From: Humibacter ginsenosidimutans
GTDB lineage: Bacteria; Actinomycetota; Actinomycetes; Actinomycetales; Microbacteriaceae
Reading direction: 5' to 3'
Assembly (NCBI RefSeq): GCF_007859675.1
Contig: NZ_CP042305.1
Location: forward strand, 1 to 64,000
Length of the DNA: 64,000 nt
A model generated the notes under the pieces. The model was not told the origin of the DNA. It searched no databases and saw only the letters and a list, made by a program, of their open reading frames with translations. A program made the translations under genes and the position numbers. Shown here in pieces: positions 10,602 through 20,812 of this stretch; positions within the stretch are counted from its first letter, which is position 1; every line of letters starts with the position of its first letter.

Positions 10602-11493
10602 GCACGGTGATCCTGCTGCTGGTCACGAGTCTCGGGCTGGGCGCCCTGTATTTTCTGGTGTCGTCGGGGCTGTCGCTCATCTACGGGCTGATGGGCGTGC
10701 TGAACTTCGCACACGGCTCCTTCCTCACGCTCGGTGCGTTCCTCGGCTGGGCGGTGGCGAGCGCCATCGGCCCGACGACGTGGGGTTCTCTCCTGCTGTC
10801 GATGGTGGCCGGCATGCTGACCGGCGCGGCCTTCGCCGCCGCGACGGAGTTCGTGCTCGTGCGGCGGTTGTACCAACGTCACATCGAGCAGGTGCTCGTG
10901 ACGGCGGGGGCTCGCCCCTCTGCCTGGCCTTGGTTCCAAGGCATCTGGGGCACCGGATCCCATCTCACATCTCCGCACCCGGCTGGCTGGGGCGCACCAC
11001 GGACATCCTGGGCGCCAAGGTTCCGAACAACCGGTTTCTGCTGATCGGATGCGCCGTGCTGGTGCTCGTGGCCATCGTGCTCTTCCTCGCGAAGACCCGG
11101 TACGGGCTCATCATCCGTGCGGGCGTCGAGAACCGGGCCATGGTGACGGCGCTCGGCATCGACGTGCGCCGCTCGTTCACGCTCGTCTTCGCCATCGGGG
11201 GCGCTGCGGCGGGGGGCTCGGCGGCGTGCTGGCATCCGTGTACTTCGGCTGGCTACGTGTCGCCGACCATCGGGGTGTCGTCGCTGCTCATCTATGCCTT
11301 CACGTGACGGTGATCGGCGGGCTCGGCTCCGCTGGCCGGGGCGGCGCTGGCCAGTGTGCTGGTCGCGGTGGTGCAGCAGTTCCTCGAACTTCTACGGTGC
11401 AGGCACGGGCGACCTGCGCCGTCGTCCTCTGGCCCTCGGCGGTCGTGCTCGCTGCTGCGACCGCGCGGTCTGCTGGGAAAGCGGGTGGCGTGA
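10598..11493 (+). CDS. livH: ABC transporter permease, LivH type, frameshifted
   Basis: Integral membrane permease of the branched-chain-type importer. The N-terminus STVILLLVTSLGLGALYFLV begins a hydrophobic protein with the family motif SLIYGLMGVLNFAHGSF. Later parts in other frames are RYGLIIRAGVENRAMVTALG, RRSFTLVFAIGGAAAG, VSPTIGVSSLLIYAF and VTVIGGLGS (the EAA-like cytoplasmic loop region). Frame changes occur near 10915, 11210, 11305 and 11330. It starts at ATG 10598 overlapping livF and stops at 11491-11493, where TGATG couples it to livM. Confidence 0.85.
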
Positions 11494-12663
11494 TGGCCGG
11501 AGACGTGAAGGTGACGGGTGCGGTGCGCGAGCACGGAACATCCGACCGTTCAGGGCGCGGCGTGCTGACGGCACGGCGGGGATCGTGCCGCTGATCGGTG
11601 TGGCGATCGTGGTTCGCCGCCGGGTGCTGCCGCTGCTGAATCTGTCGATCCCCTGGGGTGTTCCCCGGACCCACTTACACTCCCGGAACACTGCAGTTGC
11701 TCGCGTACGCTCTGCTGATCGCGGCGCTCGCCCTGAGCTATCACCTGCTGTTCGGCGTGGCAGGGATGCCTCGTTCGGCCATGCGCTCTTCGCGGCCGGC
11801 GCGTACGGGCTGGGCATCGTGCTCGTGCAGTGGGCACCGGCGGGGCGTCCCGTCGTGGCTGGTGTTCACGCTGCGGGCTGGGTCCGCTGGCGATCGTCAT
11901 CACGCTCGCACTCGGACTCGTGCTCGCCGGCGTCGTCGGCGCGTTGAGCCTGCGGGGTGAGCGGCATCTGCGTTCGCGCATGGTGACCCTCGCGTTCGCG
12001 CAGGCTGGGTTCGTGGTGATCCTGGGACGCAACCCCGGGCAGACCACCGGAGGCGACGAAGGGCTGCCTCTGCCCACGAAGCAGGGTGCCGTCGATCTCA
12101 TCGGTGTGGTCTAACACCGCCTATCTCTACTGGCTGTGCCTCGCCCTGCTGGTGGTGGTCTACCTCGTCACGCTGCGGGCGGTTGTGGGTGGAACGGCCC
12201 CCGAACCGGTCATGCCGCGGCCGCCGCGCGCGACAACGAACTGCGGGTCGAAGTCCTCGGCATGCGGCCGTACTGGGTGCGTTTCGCCGTGTTCGTCGTG
12301 GCCGCGATGCTCGCCGTGCTCTGCGGCATCGTGTTCATGCTGCTGCAGAGCGGCGCCACCCCCGACATCTCCAGCAGTGACTTCACGCTGGAGCCTGCTC
12401 GTCATCGTCGTGCTCGGCGGCCTCGGCTACCGGTGGGGCGCGATCGCCGGCGGAATCGTCTACGCGCTGCTCGACCAAAGGCTCGGCGCCCTCGCGTCGT
12501 CGACGTTCGTGTCCGATCTGCCCGCCGTGCTGCGCGTGCCGCCTCGGAGCCGCTCTTTATTCTGGGGACGATCTTCATCCTGGTCGTGATGTTCCTGCCC
12601 GGCGGCATCGCCGGACCCGCCGCACGAACGGGGAACGCGTGCCATCGAGGCGAGTGCGCCTGA
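11493..12663 (+). CDS. livM: ABC transporter permease, LivM type, frameshifted
   Basis: Second permease. A polar N-terminal stretch (MAGDVKVTGAVREHG) is followed by hydrophobic segments: LLAYALLIAALALSYHLLFG, then GHALFAAGAYGLGIV, GDEGLPLPT, AYLYWLCLALLVVVYLVTL, MRPYWVRFAVFVVAAMLAVL and the LivM loop VIVVLGGLGYRWGAIAGG. The C-terminus reads IFILVVMFLPGGI. Numerous indels (near 11600, 11660, 11770, 11860, 12110, 12190 and 12390) break it into fragments. It starts on the livH stop and ends at about 12663. Confidence 0.82.
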
Positions 12664-12704
12664 TGCCGTGGGAGGGACCGTCGAAGGCGAAGGGAGTTGG
12701 GATC

Positions 12705-14279
12705 GTGAACGAGCAGACCACCGATGAGCCCGGCCTGCACACCCTCGGGAGATGGACGGCGGACCGTGCCTTCGTCGACGCCGCACCGCATCGCGGTCGA
12801 CGACCGCGGCGTCGTGCTCAGCTACCGCGACCTCGACGACCGCGCGAGCGCCTTGGCGACGCGACTGGATGCCGCCGGCTACGGAGTGGGGGACCGGATC
12901 GCCACCATCACGGGCAACAGCGCCGATCACGTCGTGCTGTTCTTCGCGTGCGCGAAGGCCGGCCTCGTGCTCGTGCCCTCTCCTGGCGTCTGTCCGCCAG
13001 GGAGCTGGCGGAGCAGCTCGAGCAGGCGGACCCGGCTCTGCTTCTCGTGGAAGACGAGTTCTCGGCGGTCGCGAAGGCGACGCTGCGGCGTCTGGCGCGG
13101 CCGCCGGCATCCTCGCTGTTGGGCATGAACGGGGTGGAGCACATCGTGCCGCCGCGCGAGCGGGATGCCGCACGAGACCCGTGTGCAGCGCCCGCCACGC
13201 GATGAGGATGCGCTGCTGATCGTCTTCACCCCGGGCACGCTCGGCCGTCCGAAGGGTGTCGTGCTGACCCACTCGAACTGTTTCTGACCAACCTGTCGCT
13301 CTCGCGCACGGCCGAGATCGCGTCATCCGACGTCGTGCTCGCGGTGATGCCCCAGTACCACGTCGGCGGCTGGAACGTGCAGCCGCTGCTGGCCTGGTGG
13401 GCAGGGCGACGGTCGTGCTCGAGCGCACGTTCGACGCCGGGCGGGTGCTGCAGCTGATCGCGGAGCGACGCATCACCACCATGATGGGTGTGCCGGCGAA
13501 CTACCTGCTGATCGCGCAGCATCCACGCTTCGCCGACTCCGACCTGTCGAGCATGCGCCACGCCATCGTGGAGGTGCGCCCATGCCGCAGCCGCTGCTGC
13601 GCGTGTGGCACGCGAGGGGAGTGGCGCTCACCCAGGGCTACGGGCTCACCGAGGCGTCGCCGAACGTGCTCTGCCTGCCCGACGAGGATGCCTACCGCCG
13701 GGCCGGCTCAGCAGGCAAGCCGTACCCGCACGTCGACGTGGCGCTCGCCGACCCCGTGACCGGCGAGCACCTCGACGGCGTCGGGCGCGGTGAACTGCTC
13801 GTGCACGGCCCCGGTGTGTTCCCCGGGTACTTCCGTGACGACGCGGAGACGGCGCTGGCGCTGCGCGATGGCTGGCTGCACACCGGCGATCTCGTGGAGC
13901 GCGACGCCGAGGGATATTGCACTGTCGTCGACCGCATCAAAGACATCTTCATCTCGGGTGGAGAGGGCATCTCGCCTGCGGAGATCGAGAACGTGCTGTT
14001 CGGTCATCCGGCCGTCGCCGACGCCGGCGTGGTCGGCGTGCCCGACGAGAAGTGGGGAGAGGTCGGCGTCGCCTGGGTCGTCGTGCGGCCGGGAATGGTG
14101 ACCGACGAGCACGAGCTGCTCGCCTTCGCCGCCACCGGGCTTGCACGCTTCAAGGTGCCGAAGCATCGGTGTTCGCCGCGGAGATCCCGCGGTCGAGTGC
14201 TGACAAGGTGGTACGTCGGCAACTGCTCGCCGACTGGAACGCGCGGGCGTCGCACGCGCACGAGGGGACGACACGATGA
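12705..14279 (+). CDS. Acyl-CoA synthetase (AMP-dependent synthetase/ligase), frameshifted
   Basis: ANL-superfamily ligase that activates a carboxylic acid to its CoA thioester via an acyl-adenylate. Start GTG 12705 has AAGGGAG about 9 bases upstream. Recognisable parts are VLSYRDLDDRASALATRL, the phosphate loop FTPGTLGRPKGV (usual form TSGTTGRPKG), MPQYHVGGWNVQPLL, GYGLTEASPNV (A5 motif), GWLHTGDL (A7), VVDRIKDIFISGGEGISPAE (A8) and, at the end, SADKVVRR carrying the A10 lysine. About eight indels break the frame. The stop overlaps the next start (ATGA at 14276). The chain length of its substrate cannot be told from sequence; operon context suggests an organic acid brought in by the adjacent importer. 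Confidence 0.87.
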
Positions 14280-15002
14280 CGACTTCTGCGCCCAGAACGG
14301 CACGCGGTGCCGAGACGAGACGCAAGATCCTCGAGACGGCCGAGCAGGTGTTCGCCGAGCTCGGCTACGCCGAGGCCCGATCTCGCGCATCACCGACCGG
14401 GCCGGCGTCGCGCAGGGCACGTTCTACCTCTACTTCTCCTCGAAGCTCGACCTCTTCAACGAGCTCGTCGAAGACATCAACCGTCGGGTGCGGCACGCGA
14501 TGAGCGAGGCCTCCGGTGCCGCCTCGACGCGCATCGAGCGGGAGCGGGCCGGTTTCGACGCGTTCTTCCGTTTCACCGCGGAGCATCCGTCGCTGTACCG
14601 CATCGTGCGTGAGGCGGAGTTCGTCTCACCGTCCGCCCTCCGGCTCCACTACACGCGCATCGTCGACGGCTACATCGCCGGCCTGAAAGAGGCGAAGGAT
14701 GCCGGCGAGCTCGGCGACGTCGACCCCACGGTGGCCGCGTGGGCGCTGATGGGCGTCGGCGAGATGATCGGCATGCGCTGGGTGCTCTGGGAGCCTCCGG
14801 CGCGGGAGACGAGGACGCCTTGGCCGGCGATGCGGACCCGCTCGCGTCCGGAACGAGCGAGGTGCCGCACGAGGTGTTCGAGCAGCTCATGCTCTTCATC
14901 CGCGGGGCGCTCGAGGCCAAGGCGGATGCGCCGAGCTCCTCGCCCCAGGCACCATCACGACAGGCTTCCTCATCGCAGGCTTCCCCATCACGGACGGAGT
15001 GA
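14276..15002 (+). CDS. TetR/AcrR family transcriptional regulator of the operon, frameshifted
   Basis: TetR-type repressor encoded inside the operon. The DNA-binding domain reads RRKILETAEQVFAELGYAEA, then after a frame change ITDRAGVAQGTFYLYFSSK, the canonical helix-turn-helix with FYxYFxxK ending. The C-terminal domain includes HPSLYRIVREAEFV and LMGVGEMIGMRWVLWE, then after a second indel near 14800 VPHEVFEQLMLFIRGALEAK and a Ser/Gln/Ala-rich tail. Its likely targets are its own operon and the palindrome at 7735-7755. The ligand may be the imported acid or its CoA ester. Confidence 0.85.
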
Positions 15003-15005
15003 ACC

Positions 15006-15767
15006 ATGACAGATCACCAGCCGACGACGCTCGCAGGCAAGCGGGCGCTGATCACCGGAGGCGCCAGCGGCATCGGGCGGGCCTGTGCTGTGGCGTTCGC
15101 CGAGGCGGGGGCGAAGGTGACCATCGCGGATCTCGACGGTGACGCCGCGCAGCGGGTCGCCGACGAGATCGGCGGCACCGCGTGGCAGGTTGACCTCTCG
15201 CAGGCGCAGGCTCTGGCGGAGTTGCGACTCGACACGGACATCCTCGTCAACAACGCCGGCATCCAGCACGTGCGGCCCATCGAGGAGTTCGAGCCGGAGA
15301 AGTTCGAACTGATCCTGCGTCTCATGCTCGAGGCGCCGTTCCTGCTGATCAGGGCGGCACTGCCCGGCATGTACGAACGCGGATGGGGCCGCATCATCAA
15401 CCTGTCCAGCGTGCACGGACTGCGGGCATCCGCATACAAATCCGCCTACGTCACGGCCAAGCACGGGCTGGAGGGACTGTCGAAGGCGACGGCGCTCGAG
15501 GGCGGCCCGCACGGAGTCACGAGCAACTGCATCAACCCCGCCTACGTGAACACGCCCCTTGTGCAGAAGCAGATCGCCGATCAGGCGAAGGTGCACGGCA
15601 TCGCCGAGTCCGACGTGGTGTCGCAGATCATGCTCACCGAGTCGGCGATCAAGCGACTCGTCGAGCCGAAGGAGGTGGCCTCGCTCGCCCTCTGGCTTGC
15701 GGGCGACAGCGCAGGCATGGTCACCGGCGCCAGCTACACCATCGACGGCGGATGGACCGCGCGATGA
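15006..15767 (+). CDS. 3-hydroxybutyrate dehydrogenase (SDR family)
   Basis: Intact 253-residue short-chain dehydrogenase. The cofactor motif TGGASGIG is near residue 17, NNAG near residue 85, and the catalytic Ser and YxxxK appear as LSSVHGL and YVTAKHG. The HGL-x-AS-x-YKSAYVTAKHGLEG wording and the PAYVNTPLVQKQI segment closely fit the PHB-type D-3-hydroxybutyrate dehydrogenases that oxidise 3-hydroxybutyrate to acetoacetate with NAD+. Acetoacetate is the substrate of the CoA-transferase encoded three genes downstream, which supports this assignment. It starts 3 bp after the TetR gene; its stop overlaps the next start (ATGA). Confidence 0.87.
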   Translation: MTDHQPTTLAGKRALITGGASGIGRACAVAFAEAGAKVTIADLDGDAAQRVADEIGGTAWQVDLSQAQALAELRLDTDILVNNAGIQHVRPIEEFEPEKFELILRLMLEAPFLLIRAALPGMYERGWGRIINLSSVHGLRASAYKSAYVTAKHGLEGLSKATALEGGPHGVTSNCINPAYVNTPLVQKQIADQAKVHGIAESDVVSQIMLTESAIKRLVEPKEVASLALWLAGDSAGMVTGASYTIDGGWTAR

Positions 15768-16723
15768 GCAGAGACGACGTCGAGTACCGGCCGTTCGGTG
15801 TTCCGGTCCGTGGAGGAGAGCTCGCGGGAGGGGTGTGGAACGAGCACGCGAGCGGGATGCCCGTGCTCGCCATCCACGGCATCACCGCTTCCCATCTCGA
15901 ATGGCCGCTGCTGGCCGATCGGCTGCCCGGCTCCCCGGTGATCGCGCCCGACCTGCGCGGCCGCGGCAGGAGCAACGGGCTGCCGGCTCCGTGGGGGATG
16001 CGCGACCACGCCGACGACCTGGCGGTGCTCCTGGATGCTTTCGGCGTCGAGCGCGCGCTCGTGGTCGGTCACTCGATGGGCGGCTTCGTTGCAGTGCGCG
16101 TCGCCGACCAGTATCCGGACCGCGTCGCGGGACTGGTGCTGATCGACGGCGGCCTGCCGCTGCCCTTCCAGCTGCCCGAGGACGTCGCGCCCGATGATGC
16201 GGCGACGGTGCTGCTCGGGCCGGCGGGGGAGCGGCTGAGCCGGGTGTATCCGTCGCGCGAGGCGTATGCGGAGTTCTGGCGCGAGCATCCGGCCTTCACA
16301 GACTGGAACCAGCACGTCTCCGCCTACATCGACTACGACCTCGACGAGGTCGACGGCGGGTATCGGCCTTCCAGTCGTGCCGAGGCGATCGCGACGAACA
16401 TCGTGCAGCAGGACGGAAGCGACGGCTACCGCGATGCGCTCCGAGAGCTGCGGATGCCCGTGCACTTCCTGCGCGCCCCCCGCGGCCTGCTCGATGAGAC
16501 GCCGGGTCTGTATCCGGACGACATCCTGAGCCCGTCTCTCTCGCTGGTGCCACGACTGACGGTGCACGAGATCGACGACGTGAATCATTACTCGATCGTG
16601 CTGACGGACCACGGCATCGATCAGGTCGTCCCGATCGTCGCCGACGCTCTGCGTGCGGCGGAGACGTCGGGCGGCGACCCGATCGGCACGGGCGCCACGA
16701 ACAGAGGGGCGGAGCGAGCATGA
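15764..16723 (+). CDS. Alpha/beta hydrolase
   Basis: 319-residue alpha/beta-hydrolase fold protein starting at ATG 15764, overlapping the dehydrogenase stop. It has an [10 protein letters not shown] oxyanion-hole segment, the DLRGRGRS turn, the nucleophile elbow GHSMGGF and a C-terminal catalytic His in DVNHYSIV. The N-terminus lacks a signal peptide, so it acts in the cytoplasm. Given its place between a hydroxybutyrate dehydrogenase and an oxoacid CoA-transferase, it may split an ester or lactone of a hydroxy acid, but no substrate is visible in the sequence. Stop overlaps scoA (ATGA at 16720). Confidence 0.8.
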   Translation: MSRDDVEYRPFGVPVRGGELAGGVWNEHASGMPVLAIHGITASHLEWPLLADRLPGSPVIAPDLRGRGRSNGLPAPWGMRDHADDLAVLLDAFGVERALVVGHSMGGFVAVRVADQYPDRVAGLVLIDGGLPLPFQLPEDVAPDDAATVLLGPAGERLSRVYPSREAYAEFWREHPAFTDWNQHVSAYIDYDLDEVDGGYRPSSRAEAIATNIVQQDGSDGYRDALRELRMPVHFLRAPRGLLDETPGLYPDDILSPSLSLVPRLTVHEIDDVNHYSIVLTDHGIDQVVPIVADALRAAETSGGDPIGTGATNRGAERA

Positions 16724-17511
16724 CCATCGACAAACGGGTCGGCAGTGCGGCGGAGGCCGTGGCGGACATCGCAGACGGTGCGAGCGTCGCGGTGGGCGGT
16801 TTCGGGTTGTGCGGTATCCCGATGGTGCTCATCCGTGCCGTGCTGGACGCCGGGGTGAGCGAGCTGTCGATCGTGTCGAACAACTGCGGTGTCGATGACT
16901 GGGGTTTGGGCGTGTTGTTGGGGGCGCGTCGGATTCGGAAGATGACGTCGTCGTATGTGGGGAGAACAAGGAGTTCGAGCGGCAGTTCCTCTCCGGCGAG
17001 CTCGAGGTGGAGTTGACGCCGCAGGGCACGTTGGCGGAGAAGTTGCGTGCGGGCGGCAGCGGTATCGCCGGGTTCTTCACGCAGACCGGTGTCGGAACGC
17101 AGATGGCCGAGGGCGGTCTGCCGCTTCGGCACAACGCCGACGGCTCGGTGGCGATGGTGTCGTCGCCGAAGGAGGTGCGCACGTTCGATCTGGGCGGCTC
17201 CGCGAAGGCGTTCGTCTTGGAGGAGGCGATCAGCACGGATTTCGCTCTGGTGCATGCGTTGCGTGGTGATCGGCACGGGAATCTGGTGTTCGACAAGTCG
17301 GCCCGCAACTTCTCGCCACTGTGTGCGATGGCCGGCAGGGTGTGCATCGCCGAGGTGGAGGGAGCTGGTGGAGCCTGGCGAGATCGATCCGGATGCCGTG
17401 CACTTGCCCGGCGCGTTCGTGCATCGCGTCATCGAAGTGGGTCGTGATGTGGAGAAGCGGATCGAGCGTCGCACGGTGCGGGCCGTCTCGAGCGAACGAG
17501 GGGAGGCGTGA
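16720..17511 (+). CDS. scoA: 3-oxoacid CoA-transferase subunit A, two indels
   Basis: Alpha subunit of a succinyl-CoA:3-ketoacid CoA-transferase. It reads [32 protein letters not shown], then after a one-base deletion in the G run at 16959-16962 [31 protein letters not shown], and after an extra G in the run at 17360-17362 [16 protein letters not shown]. The wording is that of ScoA, which moves CoA from succinyl-CoA to acetoacetate. With the two homopolymer errors corrected the length (about 263 residues) is normal. Start ATG overlaps the hydrolase; the stop overlaps the GTG of scoB. Confidence 0.9.
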
Positions 17512-18164
17512 TCGTGTCGTTGAGTCGTGAGCAGATGGCGGCGCGTGCGGCGTTGGAGTTGCCGGATGGTGCCTACGTGAACTTGGGGATCGGTCTGCCG
17601 ACCTTGGTGCCGAACTTTGTGCCGGAGGGGGTGACGGTGGTGTTGCAGTCGGAGAACGGCATCCTCGGTGTCGGCCCCTATCCGACCGAAGACGCCGTGG
17701 ACCCCGACCTCATCAATGCGGGCAAGGAGACCGTGACGTTGCTCCCTGGTGCGGCGTTTTTCGATTCGGGGATGAGTTTCGGGATGATCCGCGGCGGCAA
17801 GATCGATGCCGCGATCCTGGGCGGCATGCAGGTGTCGGCCACGGGGGATCTGGCGAACTGGATGATCCCGGGAAAGATGGTCAAGGGCCCTGGCGGTGCG
17901 ATGGATCTGGTGCACGGCGCCCGGAAGGTGATCGTGCTGATGGAGCATGTCGCCCGTGACGGGTCCCCGAAGATCGTCAACGCCTGCACCCTGCCATTGA
18001 CCGGCAAGGGTGTGGTGGACCGCATCATCACCGACCTCGCCGTCATCGACATCACACCCGACGGGCTCCGCCTGGTCGAACTCGCCCCCGACACCACCGT
18101 CGACCACGTCATCGCCGCCACCGAACCACCACTCACCATCGCGCTCGAGGAGGAGCACGCATGA
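17508..18164 (+). CDS. scoB: 3-oxoacid CoA-transferase subunit B
   Basis: Intact 218-residue beta subunit. [18 protein letters not shown] opens the domain, and the catalytic glutamate lies in [10 protein letters not shown], where it forms the glutamyl-CoA intermediate. [20 protein letters not shown] and [14 protein letters not shown] follow, all typical of ScoB. Start GTG 17508 overlaps the scoA stop (GTGA); GTG 17514 is an in-frame alternative. With ScoA it would convert acetoacetate to acetoacetyl-CoA, linking the hydroxybutyrate dehydrogenase to central metabolism. No thiolase is encoded nearby. Confidence 0.92.
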   Translation: MIVSLSREQMAARAALELPDGAYVNLGIGLPTLVPNFVPEGVTVVLQSENGILGVGPYPTEDAVDPDLINAGKETVTLLPGAAFFDSGMSFGMIRGGKIDAAILGGMQVSATGDLANWMIPGKMVKGPGGAMDLVHGARKVIVLMEHVARDGSPKIVNACTLPLTGKGVVDRIITDLAVIDITPDGLRLVELAPDTTVDHVIAATEPPLTIALEEEHA

Positions 18165-19234
18165 GCACCGCATCCGCCCTTTTCGACGGCATCGCCGCGC
18201 GCATCGTTCCGACTGGCCGGCTTCGCGCCAACGTGCTCGAGCGGCCTGCCGACCAGCCGGGCGACACGGTCGTCTTCGTGCACGGCAACTGCTCGTCCGC
18301 GCTGTTCTTTCAGCCGACGATGCTCGCGCTGCCGCCGTCCGTGCGCGCGCTCGCGGTCGATCTGCGCGGTTTCGGCGACAGCGAGACACTCCCCGTGGAT
18401 GCCACGCGCGGCGTTCGCGACTTCTCCGACGACGTCTGGTCGGTGGTCGATGCGCTCGGCATCGACCGCGTGCACCTCGTGGGCTGGAGCATGGGCGGTG
18501 GCGTCGTGCTGCAGCAGCTGCTCGACCGGCCCGATGCCGTGGCATCCGTCACGCTCATCTCTCCGGTGGCGCCGTTCGGCTTCGGCGGCACGACCCTGGA
18601 CGGCACCCGGCTCACTGCCGATGACGCGGGAGTCGGCGGGGGCGGTGCGAGCCCGGACTTCGTGGCTCGACTGAAGGCGGGCGACACCACAGACGAGGCC
18701 CCCACCTCGCCGCGTTCCGTGTTTCGCTCTTCCTACGTCGCGCCCGGGTACACGAGCGAGCACGAGGACATCTGGGTCGAGTCCATGCTCAGCACGAAGA
18801 CCGGCGAGGACAACTACCCGGGCGACCTGCAGGCTTCCGAGCACTGGCCGGGGTTCGCGGCGGGAACGCGCGGTGTGCTCAACACGATGGCACCGAGATA
18901 CTTCGACGTGTCGGGCATCGTCGAGCTTGCTCGCAAGCCGTCGGTGCTGTGGATCCATGGTCTCGACGACGCCATCGTGGGAGACGAGACCTTCTTCGAC
19001 CTCAACACGCTGGGCAAGGCGGGAGTCGTGCCTGGCTGGCCGGGAGAGCAGGTGGCGCCGCCGCAGCCGATGGTCGCGCAGACCCGGCAGGTGCTCGACA
19101 GCTACGCGGATGCCGGCGGCCGGTATCGCGAGATCGCCCAGCCGAACTGCGGTCACTCCGCGCATCTCGAGCATCAGGATGTCGTCGTGGCCGCGCTTCT
19201 CGAGGTGATGGGCGAGACGGGCGCGACGTCCTGA
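18161..19234 (+). CDS. Alpha/beta hydrolase, second of the operon
   Basis: Intact 357-residue alpha/beta hydrolase. It has [12 protein letters not shown] (oxyanion hole), DLRGFGDSE, the nucleophile elbow GWSMGGG and the catalytic His in [14 protein letters not shown] at the C-terminus; a long lid of about 90 residues sits between the elbow and the acid. No signal peptide. It starts at ATG 18161 overlapping scoB (ATGA) and is the last gene of the operon; ispG starts 73 bp later from its own promoter. It is not closely similar to the first hydrolase, so the two probably act on different esters or different steps. Confidence 0.82.
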   Translation: MSTASALFDGIAARIVPTGRLRANVLERPADQPGDTVVFVHGNCSSALFFQPTMLALPPSVRALAVDLRGFGDSETLPVDATRGVRDFSDDVWSVVDALGIDRVHLVGWSMGGGVVLQQLLDRPDAVASVTLISPVAPFGFGGTTLDGTRLTADDAGVGGGGASPDFVARLKAGDTTDEAPTSPRSVFRSSYVAPGYTSEHEDIWVESMLSTKTGEDNYPGDLQASEHWPGFAAGTRGVLNTMAPRYFDVSGIVELARKPSVLWIHGLDDAIVGDETFFDLNTLGKAGVVPGWPGEQVAPPQPMVAQTRQVLDSYADAGGRYREIAQPNCGHSAHLEHQDVVVAALLEVMGETGATS

Positions 19235-19294
19235 TCGCGCTTCGAGAGCCGTGTGAAGGCGGCCGTCTGGCCGTTTCGAATGAGTCCCGCAACC

Positions 19295-19307
19295 TAGACT
19301 GAACGCC
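19295..19307 (+). promoter_or_regulatory. -10 box and leaderless start of ispG
   Basis: TAGACT at 19295-19300 lies 7 nt before the GTG start at 19308, with no Shine-Dalgarno sequence between them. This spacing places the transcription start at the start codon. Confidence 0.5.
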
Positions 19308-20462
19308 GTGCCAGCAGTGAACATCGGTATGCCGACCGTCCCCGAAGTGCTTCACCCGCGCCGCAAATCGCGGCAGATCAAGGTGGGCAAGGTGCTCGTC
19401 GGCGGCGACGCTCCGGTGAGCGTGCAGTCCATGTGCACCACGCCGACGACGAACATCAACGCGACGCTGCAGCAGATCGCCGAGCTGACGGCATCCGGAT
19501 GCGACATCGTGCGCGTCGCCGTGCCGAGCCGCGACGACGCGGAGGCGCTGCCGATCATCGCCAAGAAGTCGCAGATCCCGGTGATCGCGGACATCCACTT
19601 CCAGCCCAACTACGTCTACGCGGCCATCGATGCCGGATGCGCCGCCGTGCGGGTGAACCCCGGCAACATCCGCAAGTTCGACGACCAGGTCGGGGAGATC
19701 GCGCGCCGGGCGAAGGAGGCGGGAGTCTCCCTCCGCATCGGGGTGAACGCGGGGTCGCTGGAGCCGAGCATCCTGCAGAAGTACGGCAAGCCGACGGCCG
19801 AGGCGCTCGTCGAGTCGGCCGTCTGGGAGGCGAGCCTGTTCGAAGAGCACGACTTCCACGACTTCAAGATCTCCGTCAAGCACAACGACCCGATCGTCAT
19901 GGTCAAGGCGTACCGACAGCTCGCCGAGCGCGGCGACTGGCCGCTGCACCTCGGCGTCACCGAGGCCGGCCCAGCGTTCCAGGGCACCATCAAGTCGGCC
20001 ACCGCGTTCGGCATCCTCCTGTCGGAGGGCATCGGCGACACGATCCGGGTCTCGCTCTCCGCTCCACCCGTCGAAGAGGTCAAGGTCGGGCTGCAGATCC
20101 TGCAGTCGCTCAACCTGCGCGAGCGCAAGCTCGAGATCGTCTCCTGCCCGTCGTGCGGTCGGGCTCAGGTGGATGTCTACACCCTCGCCGACAGCGTCAC
20201 GGAGGGCCTGCAGGGCATGAGCGTTCCGCTGCGCGTCGCCGTGATGGGATGCGTCGTCAACGGCCCGGGAGAGGCGCGCGAGGCGGACCTCGGCGTGGCA
20301 TCCGGCAACGGCAAGGGTCAGATCTTCGTGAAGGGCCAGGTCATCAAGACCGTGCCGGAGTCCGAGATCGTGCAGACGCTGATCGACGAGGCCAACCGCA
20401 TCGCCGCGGAGATGGGCGAGAGCCAGCCCTCCGGCGAGCCGACGGTGACCGTCGGACACTGA
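19308..20462 (+). CDS. ispG: 4-hydroxy-3-methylbut-2-en-1-yl diphosphate synthase
   Basis: Intact 384-residue [4Fe-4S] enzyme of the MEP pathway that converts MEcPP to HMBPP. The barrel domain opens [30 protein letters not shown] and RVNPGNI follow. The cluster ligands are visible as Cys280 and Cys283 (CPSCGR) and Cys315 (GCVVNGPGE), with Glu322 as the fourth ligand; these match E. coli positions with a uniform offset of ten. Start GTG 19308 follows a -10 box at leaderless spacing. It belongs with dxr and rseP, from which it is separated here by the transport/ketoacid operon. Confidence 0.96.
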   Translation: MPAVNIGMPTVPEVLHPRRKSRQIKVGKVLVGGDAPVSVQSMCTTPTTNINATLQQIAELTASGCDIVRVAVPSRDDAEALPIIAKKSQIPVIADIHFQPNYVYAAIDAGCAAVRVNPGNIRKFDDQVGEIARRAKEAGVSLRIGVNAGSLEPSILQKYGKPTAEALVESAVWEASLFEEHDFHDFKISVKHNDPIVMVKAYRQLAERGDWPLHLGVTEAGPAFQGTIKSATAFGILLSEGIGDTIRVSLSAPPVEEVKVGLQILQSLNLRERKLEIVSCPSCGRAQVDVYTLADSVTEGLQGMSVPLRVAVMGCVVNGPGEAREADLGVASGNGKGQIFVKGQVIKTVPESEIVQTLIDEANRIAAEMGESQPSGEPTVTVGH

Positions 20463-20507
20463 GCGTAGGTTCGCCGGTCGGCTTCAGCCGGCGTGGCTCA
20501 ACGCTCA
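20460..20507. terminator. Hairpin between converging ispG and Doc remnant
   Basis: Outer arms TGAGCGT (20460-20466) and ACGCTCA (20501-20507) enclose inner arms CGCCGG (20472-20477) and CCGGCG (20488-20493). There is no T-run. The position between converging reading frames suggests a two-way terminator. Confidence 0.5.
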
Positions 20508-20798
20508 ATGAGGTGCGTACCGGTCGCGCTCGTGATCGCTTCGACATCGATTTCGCTCTGTGCCACTGCGAGCGCCGCCTCGAACGCTTCATCGACGGTG
20601 AACGTGTGCCGCAGGCCGTTCAGGGCGAGGAAGAGCTGGGCGAGCACCCGGCTCAGCCGCTTGTTGCCGTCGAACAGGGCATCGTTGCGCGCCGGCGATT
20701 AGACGACCACGCGTCCTCCAGGCGGTCCAGGAGCTCTGCATCGTTCTCGAGGATCTCGTCGAGCGCCGCGTCCACCTGGGCCGCACGCAAGCTCGTAG
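20498..20798 (-). pseudogene. Remnant of a death-on-curing (Doc/Fic) toxin, possibly with an antitoxin tail
   Basis: On the minus strand, 20498-20698 encodes RNDALFDGNKRLSRVLAQLF, then LNGLRHTFTVDEAFEAALAV and a stop at 20498-20500. FDGNKR is the ATP-binding core of Fic/Doc proteins, which modify or phosphorylate targets such as EF-Tu as toxin-antitoxin toxins. The residue where the catalytic His normally stands is Asp (DALFDGNKR). The N-terminal two-thirds of a Doc protein is absent; a stop codon interrupts this frame at 20699-20701. Just upstream, in another frame, lies a helix-rich stretch (QVDAALDEILENDAELLDRL) that could be the end of an antitoxin. Either decay or sequencing error could explain the frame break, but the missing N-terminus points to decay. 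Confidence 0.6.
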
Positions 20799-20812
20799 CC
20801 GCTCGATCGCAG

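Noticed and set aside
20493..20702. Plus-strand small frame opposite the Doc remnant
   Set aside because: The minus-strand reading shows a recognisable Fic/Doc core; the plus frame has no motif.
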